From the NCBI GenBank assembly GCA_963658575.1, contig CAVKQB010000009.1, forward strand, positions 1-56,380: 56,380 nt of DNA, read 5' to 3'. The notes under the pieces were generated by a model. The model saw nothing but the letters and a program-made list of their open reading frames with translations. It was not told the origin of the DNA and made no database searches. This document shows, piece after piece, positions 25,770-39,673 of this stretch (the stretch's first letter is position 1; every line of letters starts with the position of its first letter). Made by a program: the position numbers and the translations under genes. This DNA comes from W0P28-013 sp963658575. Lineage in GTDB: Bacteria; Bacteroidota; Bacteroidia; Bacteroidales; Paludibacteraceae.

Positions 25770-26468
25770 ATGGGTAAACTTACAAAAAAACAAAAGTTGG
25801 CTGCAGAAAAAATTGAAGCAGGGAAAGCTTATACTCTCGATGAAGCCGCGAAATTGGTGAAAGAAATCACTACCACCAAATTCGATGCCTCTGTGGATAT
25901 TGACGTGCGTTTGGGTGTAGATCCGCGCAAAGCGAATCAGATGGTTCGTGGCGTGGTGTCGCTGCCAAACGGCACAGGCAAGCAAGTACGGGTTCTTGCG
26001 TTGTGCACTCCCGACAAAGAAGCCGAGGCGAAAGCCGCTGGCGCAGACTATGTCGGTCTCGATGAATACATCGACAAGATTAAAGGTGGTTGGACTGACG
26101 TGGACGTCATCATCACGATGCCTTCGGTGATGGGCAAAATAGGCGCACTCGGCCGTGTACTCGGTCCGCGCGGCCTGATGCCGAACCCGAAGAGCGGCAC
26201 GGTTACGATGGAAATCGGCAAAGCCGTCGCCGAAGTGAAACAAGGTAAAATCGACTTCAAAGTAGATAAAGCCGGTATCGTTCACACATCGATAGGCAAG
26301 GTATCGTTCACTCCCGAAAAGATTGCGGAAAATGCCCGCGCTTTCATGAGCACGATTATCAAACTGAAACCCTCGACCGCCAAAGGCACATATGTGAAGA
26401 GCGTTTATCTTTCGAGTACCATGAGTTATGGTATCAAAATCGATACGAAAACTATCGACGAAAAGTAA
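25770..26468 (+). CDS. rplA: 50S ribosomal protein L1
   Basis: 232 residues. Forms the L1 stalk and usually represses its own operon. Marks: VRLGVDPRKANQMVRG, MGKIGALGRVLGPRGLMPNP (shown in part as GRVLGPRGLMPNPKSGT). 20 nt after rplK. Confidence 0.97.
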   Translation: MGKLTKKQKLAAEKIEAGKAYTLDEAAKLVKEITTTKFDASVDIDVRLGVDPRKANQMVRGVVSLPNGTGKQVRVLALCTPDKEAEAKAAGADYVGLDEYIDKIKGGWTDVDVIITMPSVMGKIGALGRVLGPRGLMPNPKSGTVTMEIGKAVAEVKQGKIDFKVDKAGIVHTSIGKVSFTPEKIAENARAFMSTIIKLKPSTAKGTYVKSVYLSSTMSYGIKIDTKTIDEK

Positions 26469-26487
26469 AATTTGAGGAGATTAAAGC

Positions 26488-27003
26488 ATGAAAAAGGAAG
26501 ATAAAGCATTGATTATCGGTCAGATACAAGAAACACTGAAGGCTTACAGCCATTTCTACATGACTGAAGCCCAAGGTTTGAACGCCGAACAGGTGAGCAA
26601 CCTCCGTCGCCTCTGCAACAAGCAAGAGGTGAAGATGGTGGTTGTGAAAAACACACTATTCAGAAAGGCTTTGGAGGCCAACGGTATCGATACCGCTCCG
26701 ATAGCCGATGCGTTCAAAGAGAACACGGCAGTGCTCTTTTCGAACACGGGCAACGCGCCTGCCAAACTCATCAAAGAGTTTAGCCAAAACGCCGCCAAAC
26801 CTGTGCTGAAAGCCGCTTTCGTGGAAGAGAGTTTCTATGTAGGAGCCGACCAGCTCGAAACACTCGTGGCCATCAAGAGCAAGAACGAACTCATTGGCGA
26901 CATCATTGCCCTGTTGCAATCGCCAGCGAAGAACGTTGTGTCCGCACTCCAATCTGGAGGAAATACGATTCATGGTGTGCTTAAAACACTCTCTGAACGT
27001 TAA
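26488..27003 (+). CDS. rplJ: 50S ribosomal protein L10
   Basis: 171 residues. Base of the L7/L12 stalk. N-terminal rRNA-binding part with EQVSNLRRLCNKQEVKMVV-like motif (KMVVVKNTLFRKA) and a C-terminal helix for L7/L12 dimers. A GGAG ribosome site precedes the ATG. Confidence 0.95.
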   Translation: MKKEDKALIIGQIQETLKAYSHFYMTEAQGLNAEQVSNLRRLCNKQEVKMVVVKNTLFRKALEANGIDTAPIADAFKENTAVLFSNTGNAPAKLIKEFSQNAAKPVLKAAFVEESFYVGADQLETLVAIKSKNELIGDIIALLQSPAKNVVSALQSGGNTIHGVLKTLSER

Positions 27004-27047
27004 AAACAATCAAACAAAAAATTACAAACAAATAAAACTTTATTACA

Positions 27048-27428
27048 ATGGCAGATTTGAAAGCTTTTGCAGAACAATTGGTTAACCTTACCGTAAAAGA
27101 AGTAAATGAGTTGGCCGAAATTTTGAAAAACGAATATGGCATTGAACCCGCCGCTGCAGCCGTTGCAGTTGCTGCCGGTCCTGCTGCAGGTGGTGCTGCC
27201 GCCGCAGAAGAGAAGACCTCGTTCGACGTTATTCTGAAATCGTTTGATGCCGCCGCCAAAATCAACGTCATCAAACGCGTGAAAGAAGAACTCGGTCTTG
27301 GTTTGAAAGAGGCCAAAGACCTTGTAGAGGCTGCTCCTACTGCAGTGAAAGAAGGCGTTTCGAAAGAAGAAGCCGAAGACTTGCAGAAGAAATTGGCCGA
27401 AGCAGGTGCTGAAGTTGAACTTAAGTAA
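27048..27428 (+). CDS. rplL: 50S ribosomal protein L7/L12
   Basis: 126 residues. N-terminal dimerisation domain, Ala/Gly-rich hinge (about 36-55) and the C-terminal domain with KINVIKRVKEELGLGLKEAK, in part GLGLKEAKDLVEAAP, which contacts translation factors. Confidence 0.97.
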   Translation: MADLKAFAEQLVNLTVKEVNELAEILKNEYGIEPAAAAVAVAAGPAAGGAAAAEEKTSFDVILKSFDAAAKINVIKRVKEELGLGLKEAKDLVEAAPTAVKEGVSKEEAEDLQKKLAEAGAEVELK

Positions 27429-27457
27429 CACTAAAAACCTGATTTTCAGGCAAACAC

Positions 27458-27495
27458 GGTTTAGAATCCCGTTTGAACGGGACTCTAAACCTTTT
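27458..27495 (+). terminator. Hairpin between rplL and rpoB (attenuator-like)
   Basis: GGTTTAGA-TCCCGTT and AACGGGA-TCTAAACC form arms of about 15-16 bp (27458-27473 and 27476-27491), then TTTT. It probably reduces read-through into rpoBC relative to ribosomal protein genes, analogous to the partial terminator known at this site in E. coli. Confidence 0.75.
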
Positions 27496-27537
27496 CATGT
27501 ATAAAAAAAAGTAAGTTCAACAAATACACTTAAATAA

Positions 27538-30500
27538 ATGTCCTCAAATACTGAAAATCAAAGAATTAGCTTCGCTACCATCAAGAATCAGTTGGCTTAT
27601 CCCGACTTTTTGGAAGTGCAGCTTAAATCGTTTCAAGACTTTTTCCAACTCGACACACCGCCCGAGCGGAGAAAGAACGAAGGCCTGTATCGCGTGTTCG
27701 CCGAGAATTTCCCGATAACCGACACGCGCAACAACTTCGTACTCGAATTTCTCGATTACTATATCGACCCACCGCGCTACACCATCGAAGAGTGTATCCG
27801 CCGCGGTTTGACCTACAGCGTGCCGTTGAAGGCCAAACTGAAACTCTATTGCACCGATCCCGATCACGAAGATTTCGATACCGTGATCCAAGACGTGTAT
27901 TTGGGGCCTATTCCCTACATGACCTCGAAAGGAACATTCGTCATCAACGGTGCGGAACGCGTCATCGTTTCGCAGTTGCACCGTTCGCCGGGCGTGTTCT
28001 TCGGTTCGAGCATTCATGCTAACGGCACGAAACTTTACTCGGCGCGCATCATTCCGTTCCGCGGCTCGTGGATAGAATTTGCGACAGACATCAACAATGT
28101 GATGTATGCCTACATCGACCGCAAGAAGAAATTGCCGGTAACCACGTTGTTGCGCGCCATCGGCTACGAGAGCGACCAAGCCATATTGGAAACGTTCGGG
28201 CTGGCCGAAGAGGTGAAAGTGAACAAAACAAATCTGAAAAAATACTTGGGACGTAAGTTGGCCGTGCGTGTGCTGAAAACATGGACGGAAGACTTCGTCG
28301 ACGAAGATACTGGCGAAGTTGCCAGCGTAGAACGCTCGAAAGTGCTTGTCGACCGCGAAACGGTGCTCGAGGCTTGCCACATCGACGACATCATCGAATC
28401 GGGCAACCAAACCATACTGCTGCACAAAGAGGAGCAGGGCATGGACGATTTCGCCATCATCTACAACACACTGCAAAAAGACCCGAGCAACACCGAGCGC
28501 GAAGCCGTGCTGCACATCTACCGCCAATTGCGCAATGCCGAACCAGCCGACGACGCATCGGCACGCGAGCTGGTCAATGGCTTGTTCTTCTCGGAGAAAC
28601 GCTACGACCTCGGCGAAGTGGGACGTTTCCGTATCAACCGCAAACTGTTCAACGGCAAGACGGACAACATCGACGTGCATGTGTTGGAAAAAGAGGACAT
28701 CATTGCCATCATCAAATACCTGATTCAACTTATCAACTCGAAAGTGGAGGTCGACGACATCGACCACTTGAGCAACCGCCGTGTGCGCACGGTTGGCGAA
28801 CAGTTGTATCAGCAGTTCAACATCGGTTTGGCACGCATGAGCCGCACCATTCGCGAACGCATGAACGTGCGCGACAACGAGGTGTTCACGCCCATCGACC
28901 TGATAAACGCCAAGACCATTTCGTCGGTCATCAACTCGTACTTTGGCACCAACGCCCTGTCGCAGTTCATGGACCAGACGAACCCGCTGGCCGAAATCAC
29001 GCACAAACGCCGTCTGTCGGCACTTGGCCCCGGCGGTTTGAGCCGCGACCGTGCCGGATTCGAGGTGCGCGACGTACACTACACGCACTACGGCCGTCTT
29101 TGCCCGATCGAAACGCCTGAAGGCCCGAACATTGGTCTGATTTCGTCGTTGTGCGTATATGCCAAAATCAACGACCTTGGCTTCATCGAAACGCCTTACC
29201 GCAAAGTGAACAACGGTCAAGTCGATTTGTCGGACAACGGCATCGTGTACCTGACCGCCGAAGACGAAGAGAAGCAAATCATTGCGCAAGGCAATGCGCT
29301 GCTCGACGACGAAGGCCGCTTCATTCGCAAGAAAATCAAATCGCGCCAAGAGGCCGATTTCCCGCTGGTTGCGCCCGACACCATCAACCTGATGGACGTT
29401 GCGCCGCAGCAAATCGCTTCGATAGCGGCTGCGCTCATTCCGTTCTTGGAACACGACGATGCCAACCGCGCTCTGATGGGTTCGAACATGATGCGCCAAG
29501 CCGTGCCGCTGTTGCGCCCCGAAGCCCCGATTGTGGGAACAGGCATCGAACGCCAACTCGTGCGCGACTCGCGTACGCAAATCATGGCCGAAGGCGATGG
29601 CGTGGTCGAATTTGTCGATGCTAGCGTCATTCGCGTGCGCTACGACCGCACCGAAGAGGAAGAATTTGTCAGCTTCGACTCGCCAGTGAAGGAGTACAAA
29701 CTCCCGAAATTTGAGCGCACCAACCAAGATACAACCATCGATTTGCGCCCGATTGTGAGAAAAGGCGACCGTGTGAAACTCGACCAAATCATGACCGAAG
29801 GCTATTCGAGCCAAAACGGCGAACTGGCCTTGGGACGCAACCTGAAAGTGGCCTACATGCCGTGGAAAGGTTACAACTACGAAGACGCTATCGTGATAAG
29901 TGAACGTGTGGTTCGTGAGGATATTTACACATCGGTTCACGTAAGCGAATATACGCTCGAAGTGCGCGAAACAAAACGTGGTTTGGAAGAATTGACATCC
30001 GACATTCCGAACGTGGGCGAGGACGCCACGAAGAATTTGGACGAAAACGGTATCATTCGCATCGGCGCACACGTCATTCCGGGCGACATACTGATAGGTA
30101 AAATCACGCCAAAAGGCGAAACCGACCCGACGCCCGAAGAGAAATTGCTGCGCGCCATCTTTGGCGACAAAGCAGGCGACGTGAAAGACGCTTCGCTGAA
30201 AGCATCGCCATCGTTGCGCGGCGTGGTCATCGGTCGCGAACTCTATGCCAAAGCACAGCACACACGCAAATCGCGCACCAGCGACAAAGAGATAATTGCC
30301 AAACTCGATGCCGAATTCGAAAAAGAGATGGCGGCGTTGAAACTGCAACTCGTCGAAAAACTGATTGCCGTAACGGGAGGCAAAACCTCGCAAGGCGTGA
30401 AAGATTTCTGCGGAGGCGATGTCATACCGAAAGGTGTCAAGTTTACGCAAAAAATGCTCAATGCCATCGACTACAACACCGTTCAACTCACCAAGTGGAC

Positions 30501-31356
30501 GACCGATGCGCACAAAAACGAACTCATTCGCGACATAGTGATGAACTATCTGCGCAAATACAAGGAAGCCGACGCGCGCCTGAAACGCCAGAAATTCAAC
30601 ATCACGATTGGCGACGAACTGCCTTCGGGCATCATACAACTTGCCAAAGTCTATATCGCCAAAAAACGCAAAATCCGCGTGGGCGATAAGATGGCAGGTC
30701 GCCACGGTAACAAAGGTATCGTGTCGAAGATTGTGAGCGAAGAGGACATGCCGTTCCTCGAGGACGGAACGCCCGTCGACATCGTACTGAACCCGCTGGG
30801 CGTGCCTTCGCGTATGAACCTCGGCCAGATTTTCGAAGCCGTGCTCGGTTGGGCAGGCAAAGAACTAGGCGTGAAATTTGCTACGCCAATTTTCGACGGT
30901 GCCACGCTCGACGACCTGAACGCATGGTGCGACAAGGCTGGTGTGCCGCGCTACGGCAAAACCTACTTGTACGACGGCGGCACAGGCGAACGCTTCGACC
31001 AGCCAGCCACAGTGGGTGTAACCTACTTCTTGAAACTCGGCCACATGGTCGAAGACAAGATGCACGCTCGTTCGATAGGCCCATACTCGCTCATCACGCA
31101 GCAGCCGCTCGGCGGTAAAGCGCAGTTCGGTGGTCAGCGTTTCGGCGAAATGGAGGTTTGGGCGCTCGAAGCCTTCGGCGCATCGTACATTCTGCAAGAG
31201 ATTCTGACCGTGAAGTCGGATGATGTGAACGGCCGCGCTCGCGCTTACGAAGCCATCGTCAAAGGCGAACCGATGCCAACGCCCAGCATTCCAGAATCGT
31301 TGAACGTATTGTTACACGAATTGAGAGGTTTGGGTTTGAATGTTACGCTCGAGTGA
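27538..31356 (+). CDS. rpoB: DNA-directed RNA polymerase beta subunit
   Basis: 1272 residues. The rifampicin-binding segment reads LSQFMDQTNPLAEITHKRR then LSALGPGGL; the positions equivalent to E. coli Q513, D516, H526, R529 and S531 are all wild-type, predicting sensitivity. KMAGRHGNKGIVS and the C-terminal MEVWALEAFGA are present. Followed by rpoC after 57 nt. Confidence 0.98.
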   Translation: MSSNTENQRISFATIKNQLAYPDFLEVQLKSFQDFFQLDTPPERRKNEGLYRVFAENFPITDTRNNFVLEFLDYYIDPPRYTIEECIRRGLTYSVPLKAKLKLYCTDPDHEDFDTVIQDVYLGPIPYMTSKGTFVINGAERVIVSQLHRSPGVFFGSSIHANGTKLYSARIIPFRGSWIEFATDINNVMYAYIDRKKKLPVTTLLRAIGYESDQAILETFGLAEEVKVNKTNLKKYLGRKLAVRVLKTWTEDFVDEDTGEVASVERSKVLVDRETVLEACHIDDIIESGNQTILLHKEEQGMDDFAIIYNTLQKDPSNTEREAVLHIYRQLRNAEPADDASARELVNGLFFSEKRYDLGEVGRFRINRKLFNGKTDNIDVHVLEKEDIIAIIKYLIQLINSKVEVDDIDHLSNRRVRTVGEQLYQQFNIGLARMSRTIRERMNVRDNEVFTPIDLINAKTISSVINSYFGTNALSQFMDQTNPLAEITHKRRLSALGPGGLSRDRAGFEVRDVHYTHYGRLCPIETPEGPNIGLISSLCVYAKINDLGFIETPYRKVNNGQVDLSDNGIVYLTAEDEEKQIIAQGNALLDDEGRFIRKKIKSRQEADFPLVAPDTINLMDVAPQQIASIAAALIPFLEHDDANRALMGSNMMRQAVPLLRPEAPIVGTGIERQLVRDSRTQIMAEGDGVVEFVDASVIRVRYDRTEEEEFVSFDSPVKEYKLPKFERTNQDTTIDLRPIVRKGDRVKLDQIMTEGYSSQNGELALGRNLKVAYMPWKGYNYEDAIVISERVVREDIYTSVHVSEYTLEVRETKRGLEELTSDIPNVGEDATKNLDENGIIRIGAHVIPGDILIGKITPKGETDPTPEEKLLRAIFGDKAGDVKDASLKASPSLRGVVIGRELYAKAQHTRKSRTSDKEIIAKLDAEFEKEMAALKLQLVEKLIAVTGGKTSQGVKDFCGGDVIPKGVKFTQKMLNAIDYNTVQLTKWTTDAHKNELIRDIVMNYLRKYKEADARLKRQKFNITIGDELPSGIIQLAKVYIAKKRKIRVGDKMAGRHGNKGIVSKIVSEEDMPFLEDGTPVDIVLNPLGVPSRMNLGQIFEAVLGWAGKELGVKFATPIFDGATLDDLNAWCDKAGVPRYGKTYLYDGGTGERFDQPATVGVTYFLKLGHMVEDKMHARSIGPYSLITQQPLGGKAQFGGQRFGEMEVWALEAFGASYILQEILTVKSDDVNGRARAYEAIVKGEPMPTPSIPESLNVLLHELRGLGLNVTLE

Positions 31357-31413
31357 TGAACCGGCGCAAACATCGAACAGAAAAGTACACCCTACAAATT
31401 TCAAACAAAGACT

Positions 31414-35703
<4,290 letters not shown>

Positions 35704-35723
35704 GACTTGTTACCATAACCGAC

Positions 35724-35764
35724 CAATCGGGCTGCGCTTGAGGCGTAGCCCGATTGATTTTTTG
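35724..35764 (+). terminator. Rho-independent terminator of rpoC
   Basis: CAATCGGGCT (35724-35733) and AGCCCGATTG (35747-35756), followed by a T run; the T run also faces nrdG from the other side. Confidence 0.9.
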
Positions 35765-35796
35765 TGTGGTGCTGCAAATGTTAGTTTTTACAGCGG

Positions 35797-36258
35797 CTAT
35801 TTCTTCCAGAAACGGCTGGTGATGTCGAGCAGGTGGCCGTCGACGAGGCGGAAAAGGCGTTGGTTGGTGGTGGGCGATTTCAGGTCGCCGCAGTGCGCAT
35901 CGTAACCGCCGATTTTCACATAGTCGAATGCGCTGCTGTCGAAGTTGGCGGGCAGGCGGTTGCAGCCCGAATACCAACCGCTTTTCAGTCCGTAGGTCTG
36001 CTTTACAATCCGTGCCAATTGCGCCACTTCGTCGGGGGCACCATCGCCGCCCATGAAACAGACGCATGTGACCGCCGTTCGGTATTCGTCTATCAGCACG
36101 GCGAGCCGCATAGCCGAAAGTTCGTCGCCGATGTCGTCGCGTAAGTGCGGACTGTGGCAGCCAGGGCAACGGTTCGGGCAGCGGCTCAGGTTGATGGCCA
36201 GCGTAACTTCGTCGGGAATCTCCTGAAAAACAATATCGTAACTGACGTATTTCAGCAT
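35797..36258 (-). CDS. nrdG: Anaerobic ribonucleotide reductase activating enzyme
   Basis: 153 residues, the short Bacteroidota type starting MLKYVSYDIVFQEIPDE. The radical-SAM cluster motif CPNRCPGC (C-x3-C-x2-C) and GGDGAPDE are visible. It installs the glycyl radical on NrdD using SAM. Last gene of the nrdD-thrE-nrdG operon; its ATG overlaps the preceding gene's end by 7 nt. Confidence 0.92.
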   Translation of the reverse strand: MLKYVSYDIVFQEIPDEVTLAINLSRCPNRCPGCHSPHLRDDIGDELSAMRLAVLIDEYRTAVTCVCFMGGDGAPDEVAQLARIVKQTYGLKSGWYSGCNRLPANFDSSAFDYVKIGGYDAHCGDLKSPTTNQRLFRLVDGHLLDITSRFWKK

Positions 36259-36794
36259 TTGGTTGGCGGCGTTTGGCGCTTTTGGGCGATTGAACGGTGT
36301 TTCTTCGTTTGGCGGGTCATGGAAAAGCACCATTTGCGCAGCCAAGACGTCGGCATGGACGCGCCTACTGCCAACACGAAAACTACGGCAAACGTGGTAA
36401 CGCCATTGACGAAGACATCGAGCATGTAGCGCATTGCAAGGTCGTTGTCGCGCGAGAACCGCATGAATTGCATCAATGCAAAAATGGTGCGGTAGGCATA
36501 CATGCCAGGAATCATCGGCAGCAATGCTGGAATGTAGAGCGTGGTGGTGGGCGTGTGAATCCAGTAGGCAAAGGCGATGCAGACCGTGCCGATGACCAGC
36601 GCACCGACGAAAGAGGCGGACATGATGTCCCAACCTGCAAAATGCATCAGGCTATAACGCGTCATGTGTCCCATCGCCGCCAACAGCGCGCAGAGCGGAA
36701 GGGTGCGCTTCGACGGGTCGGAAATGGCCGCAAAACCGATGGCCGCCACGGCCGCCAATGCGCCGTCGATAAACAGTGTGCCTACAACCGACAT
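36252..36794 (-). CDS. Threonine/serine exporter, ThrE C-terminal half (YjjB-like)
   Basis: 180 residues, mostly membrane (four or five hydrophobic helices, for example LFIDGALAAVAAIGFAAI and MLDVFVNGVTTFAVVFVLA). Matches the ThrE_2/DUF3815 half of two-gene threonine-serine exporters; the motif LLPMIPGMYAYR is typical. Works with the larger half encoded 3 nt upstream. Confidence 0.85.
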   Translation of the reverse strand: MSVVGTLFIDGALAAVAAIGFAAISDPSKRTLPLCALLAAMGHMTRYSLMHFAGWDIMSASFVGALVIGTVCIAFAYWIHTPTTTLYIPALLPMIPGMYAYRTIFALMQFMRFSRDNDLAMRYMLDVFVNGVTTFAVVFVLAVGASMPTSWLRKWCFSMTRQTKKHRSIAQKRQTPPTKC

Positions 36795-36797
36795 ATT

Positions 36798-37583
36798 CTA
36801 CCAAGCAATTTGTCCCAACAACAATAGTGTACACAATAATCCCACCGCCATACAGCCAATCAGTAGTATGGCATCTATCAGACGGGCGAAACCTGCCAAC
36901 ACGTGACCTTCGATGGTGTCGATCACGCTGTTGATTAGCGGCACGCCGGGGATCAGATACAGCGCGCTGGCGGCGATGGCCGTGTCGGGCGTTTGCCCGA
37001 GTTGCAGAAAACCGCATAGCGATGCGATGAGCGACGACACCAGCGCACACGAAAACCACACGCCAAACGTGTTGAGGTGGCGGCGCAACATCAGAATTTT
37101 GATGGTGTAGCCCACCCATGTGGCTATGGCCACCATGCCACACGCCCATATATCGCCGTCGAACAATCCGCAGAACGCGGCGTTGGCGATGCCCACAAGG
37201 GCAAGCACAAGCCAATCGTTTATGCGCGGCGCATCGAGAATGGCGTGGTAGCGCGTCCACATTTCGTCGAGTCCCAAATGTTCGTCGTAAGCCTGCCAAC
37301 TCAGTGCGCTGAGTCGGGTGTTGAGCCGAAAACTGACAGGGCGCGGGTGAATGGTGTTTACCTTGTCGTACACATGCTGCCCATCGTGGGTGGAGAGGGT
37401 CAGATTAAGCGTCTTGTGCAGAATGGTCATCTCTGCGTTCAGCCCCCAAGCCGTCGCGATGCGGCACGTGTTGCGCAACACGCGTGTGGTGTGTACGCCC
37501 GATGCTTGCAGGCATACCGCATAGTCCGACAGGAAATGCGAATACTGTTTCAGCCGTTCGTGTATGTCTTCGTCTTCGGTCAT
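36798..37583 (-). CDS. Threonine/serine exporter, ThrE N-terminal half (YjjP-like)
   Basis: 261 residues starting MTEDEDIHERL. A soluble N-terminal part of about 110 residues (VCLQASGVHTTRVLRN) and a membrane part with five helices; YLIPGVPLINSVIDTIEG is the ThrE signature and may line the channel. The ATG overlaps the nrdD stop (ATGA). Upstream extension to 37751 overlaps nrdD and is rejected. Confidence 0.85.
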   Translation of the reverse strand: MTEDEDIHERLKQYSHFLSDYAVCLQASGVHTTRVLRNTCRIATAWGLNAEMTILHKTLNLTLSTHDGQHVYDKVNTIHPRPVSFRLNTRLSALSWQAYDEHLGLDEMWTRYHAILDAPRINDWLVLALVGIANAAFCGLFDGDIWACGMVAIATWVGYTIKILMLRRHLNTFGVWFSCALVSSLIASLCGFLQLGQTPDTAIAASALYLIPGVPLINSVIDTIEGHVLAGFARLIDAILLIGCMAVGLLCTLLLLGQIAW

Positions 37584-39673
37584 TGCAACTTTGTGGCATT
37601 CGCATAGTAGCGTTTGGCGGCCTCTTTTTGCCGTGCTACCGAGAAATTGCTCACGCGTTTCATGTAGCCGATGACGCGCGTCAGGTAGTCCACGTCGGTG
37701 CTGTGGCAGTTGGGGCATTCGTGCAGATAGCGTTTGTCGATGTGTCCGCACTTGTTGCAGATGGTGTTCGGAATGTTGAACGTGAAGTAGTTGCAGCCTT
37801 CTTGTGCGGCTACGCGCAGCAGTTGGCGGTATTGCTCTTTGCTCAAGTGTTCCGACAGGTTGCAGTGCAACGCCGAGCCGCCCGTCAGGTGTTCGATGTA
37901 TTTTTTGCCGTGCAGGCGGAAGCGGTCGAGCACGTTCAGATTTTCGTCTTCTACCACGTAGAAATAACTGTTGTAGCAGTCGCGTGGCACTTGGTAGCCG
38001 TCTTCACGGTCCCACTTGGCGTGCTTCACGCCTACGTTTTCGGCGGGAATCATTTCGCAGTTGAACATCACGTCTTTTGAGCGGTATTGCTTGTTGGCTT
38101 TCTCGACGATGCCCAGCACGCCTTGCACAAATTCGGTGTATTTCGGGTTGTCGTTGATTTCGATGCCCAAAAATTCGGCGGCTTCCACCAAACCGTTCAC
38201 ACCGATGGTCAGGTATTGGCGCCCGATGTTGATGTAGCCAGCGTCGAACAGCGGCAACATGCCTTTGGCTTGCAGGTTTTTGAGGTTTTCGTTGTAGGCC
38301 AATTGCACTTTGTGCATCAAATCGACGATGTCGGCCAAATAGGTTTGGTACGGAATGCCGTGCGTTACGGCGTATTGTATGCAGCGGTTCAGATTGATGG
38401 TGAGCACGCTTTTCGAGCCGGTCGAAACGCCGCCAGCACCCAGCGTGTAGCTGAATCCGTTGTCGGTGATTTCGTTGCGTAGGCGGCAGCAACTCGACAG
38501 CGAGTCGGCGTTGTCGCTCAGGTAGGTGAAGAACGAGTGCCCTTCGGCGTACATCTCGGCGGTGAAGTCGGCATATTCCTTGTCTTTTGCATCGCCGTTC
38601 TCGGTCAAGAGTGCCATCGTTTCGACGGGGAAGGTCAGCACGGTTTTGGTGCGCTCCTTGTTGAACCATTTCATGAAGCGTTTTTGCAGCCAACTGAGCG
38701 ATTCCCAGTGCGGTTTTTCGCCGTTGGGGAAATAGAAGTTGCCAAACAGGCTCTCGAAATAGTAGCGGTCGTAGTAGGCCACGTTCCAGAACACCGATTG
38801 GAAATTGCGTGCGCCCGTGGGTTGGTTGATGCTATAGACGATTTGTTCGAAGCAGTCGCAAATCACTTTGTCGATGGTGCGCTGTTTTTTGCTCAAATCC
38901 ACCACTTTGTCGGGGTTCAGGTAGTAGTCTTCGCCGTATTCCAAGCCGATGAAGTAGTTCATGTACATCAGAAATTCGGGCGTGGCGCAGGCTCCGCTCA
39001 GCATGCTCGACACGATGAACACCATATTTACAAAGCCGCCGCAAAACGATTTCAGGTTGGTGGGCGGTGTGCTGTTGCCGCCTATCGAGATGGTGCCGCC
39101 GATGAGCCACGGATACATGGTGATGCTGGCGCAGTAGTTGGCGAGGCTCGTTTCGTCGTTTTTGTAGATGAAGTGCGTGTTGAGCAGTTGCAAGTATCTG
39201 TCGGACAGCTCTTTGCCGAACATCGCTTTGATGCGGTCGGTGAGCAGGCGGCGGTTGAGGCGTATGAAACTCTGTTTGGGCAGTTCGCCTATGAGTGTGG
39301 CTATGTTTTTGTTCGTAACGTTGGCGTTAGCGTCGAATTTGCTGCCTGTGGCGGCGTTGGCGGCGTTGCAGTAGTTCGTCAAAAACTCCAGTTTGTCGCG
39401 TGTTTCGCGGTCTTCGGCGTGCTGGTGGCGGTAGAGCATGTAGGTTTTTGCCACTTGGTAGTAGCCTTCGGCCATCAATGCCACTTCTACTTGGTTTTGT
39501 ATCTCCTCCACGCTGATGCCGTCGGTGATGCGCAGATGCCCCAAAATGCCCGTCATAATCTCTTGCGTGGCAAAACTGCCTGCTGCAAGGAACGAGCGTG
39601 CGATGGCGTTTTTGATTTTGTCGATGGAGAAGACCTCGTGCTTCCCGTCGCGTTTGACGATGTAGTTTTCCAT
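37580..39673 (-). CDS. nrdD: Anaerobic (class III) ribonucleoside-triphosphate reductase
   Basis: 697 residues. N-terminal ATP cone (about 1-90: NYIVKRDGKHEVFSIDKI) for allosteric control; central barrel with SLSSCCRLRNE carrying active-site cysteines; C-terminal zinc finger CNKCG...CPNC and the glycyl-radical motif RVIGYMKRV near the end. Oxygen-sensitive dNTP synthesis. Start MENYIVKRD is chosen over an upstream frame extension without family similarity. Confidence 0.95.
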   Translation of the reverse strand: MENYIVKRDGKHEVFSIDKIKNAIARSFLAAGSFATQEIMTGILGHLRITDGISVEEIQNQVEVALMAEGYYQVAKTYMLYRHQHAEDRETRDKLEFLTNYCNAANAATGSKFDANANVTNKNIATLIGELPKQSFIRLNRRLLTDRIKAMFGKELSDRYLQLLNTHFIYKNDETSLANYCASITMYPWLIGGTISIGGNSTPPTNLKSFCGGFVNMVFIVSSMLSGACATPEFLMYMNYFIGLEYGEDYYLNPDKVVDLSKKQRTIDKVICDCFEQIVYSINQPTGARNFQSVFWNVAYYDRYYFESLFGNFYFPNGEKPHWESLSWLQKRFMKWFNKERTKTVLTFPVETMALLTENGDAKDKEYADFTAEMYAEGHSFFTYLSDNADSLSSCCRLRNEITDNGFSYTLGAGGVSTGSKSVLTINLNRCIQYAVTHGIPYQTYLADIVDLMHKVQLAYNENLKNLQAKGMLPLFDAGYINIGRQYLTIGVNGLVEAAEFLGIEINDNPKYTEFVQGVLGIVEKANKQYRSKDVMFNCEMIPAENVGVKHAKWDREDGYQVPRDCYNSYFYVVEDENLNVLDRFRLHGKKYIEHLTGGSALHCNLSEHLSKEQYRQLLRVAAQEGCNYFTFNIPNTICNKCGHIDKRYLHECPNCHSTDVDYLTRVIGYMKRVSNFSVARQKEAAKRYYANATKLQ

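Noticed and set aside
27544..30705. 1053-codon minus-strand open frame
   Set aside because: Antisense to rpoB; rich in Val, His, Phe and Arg as expected from shadow translation.
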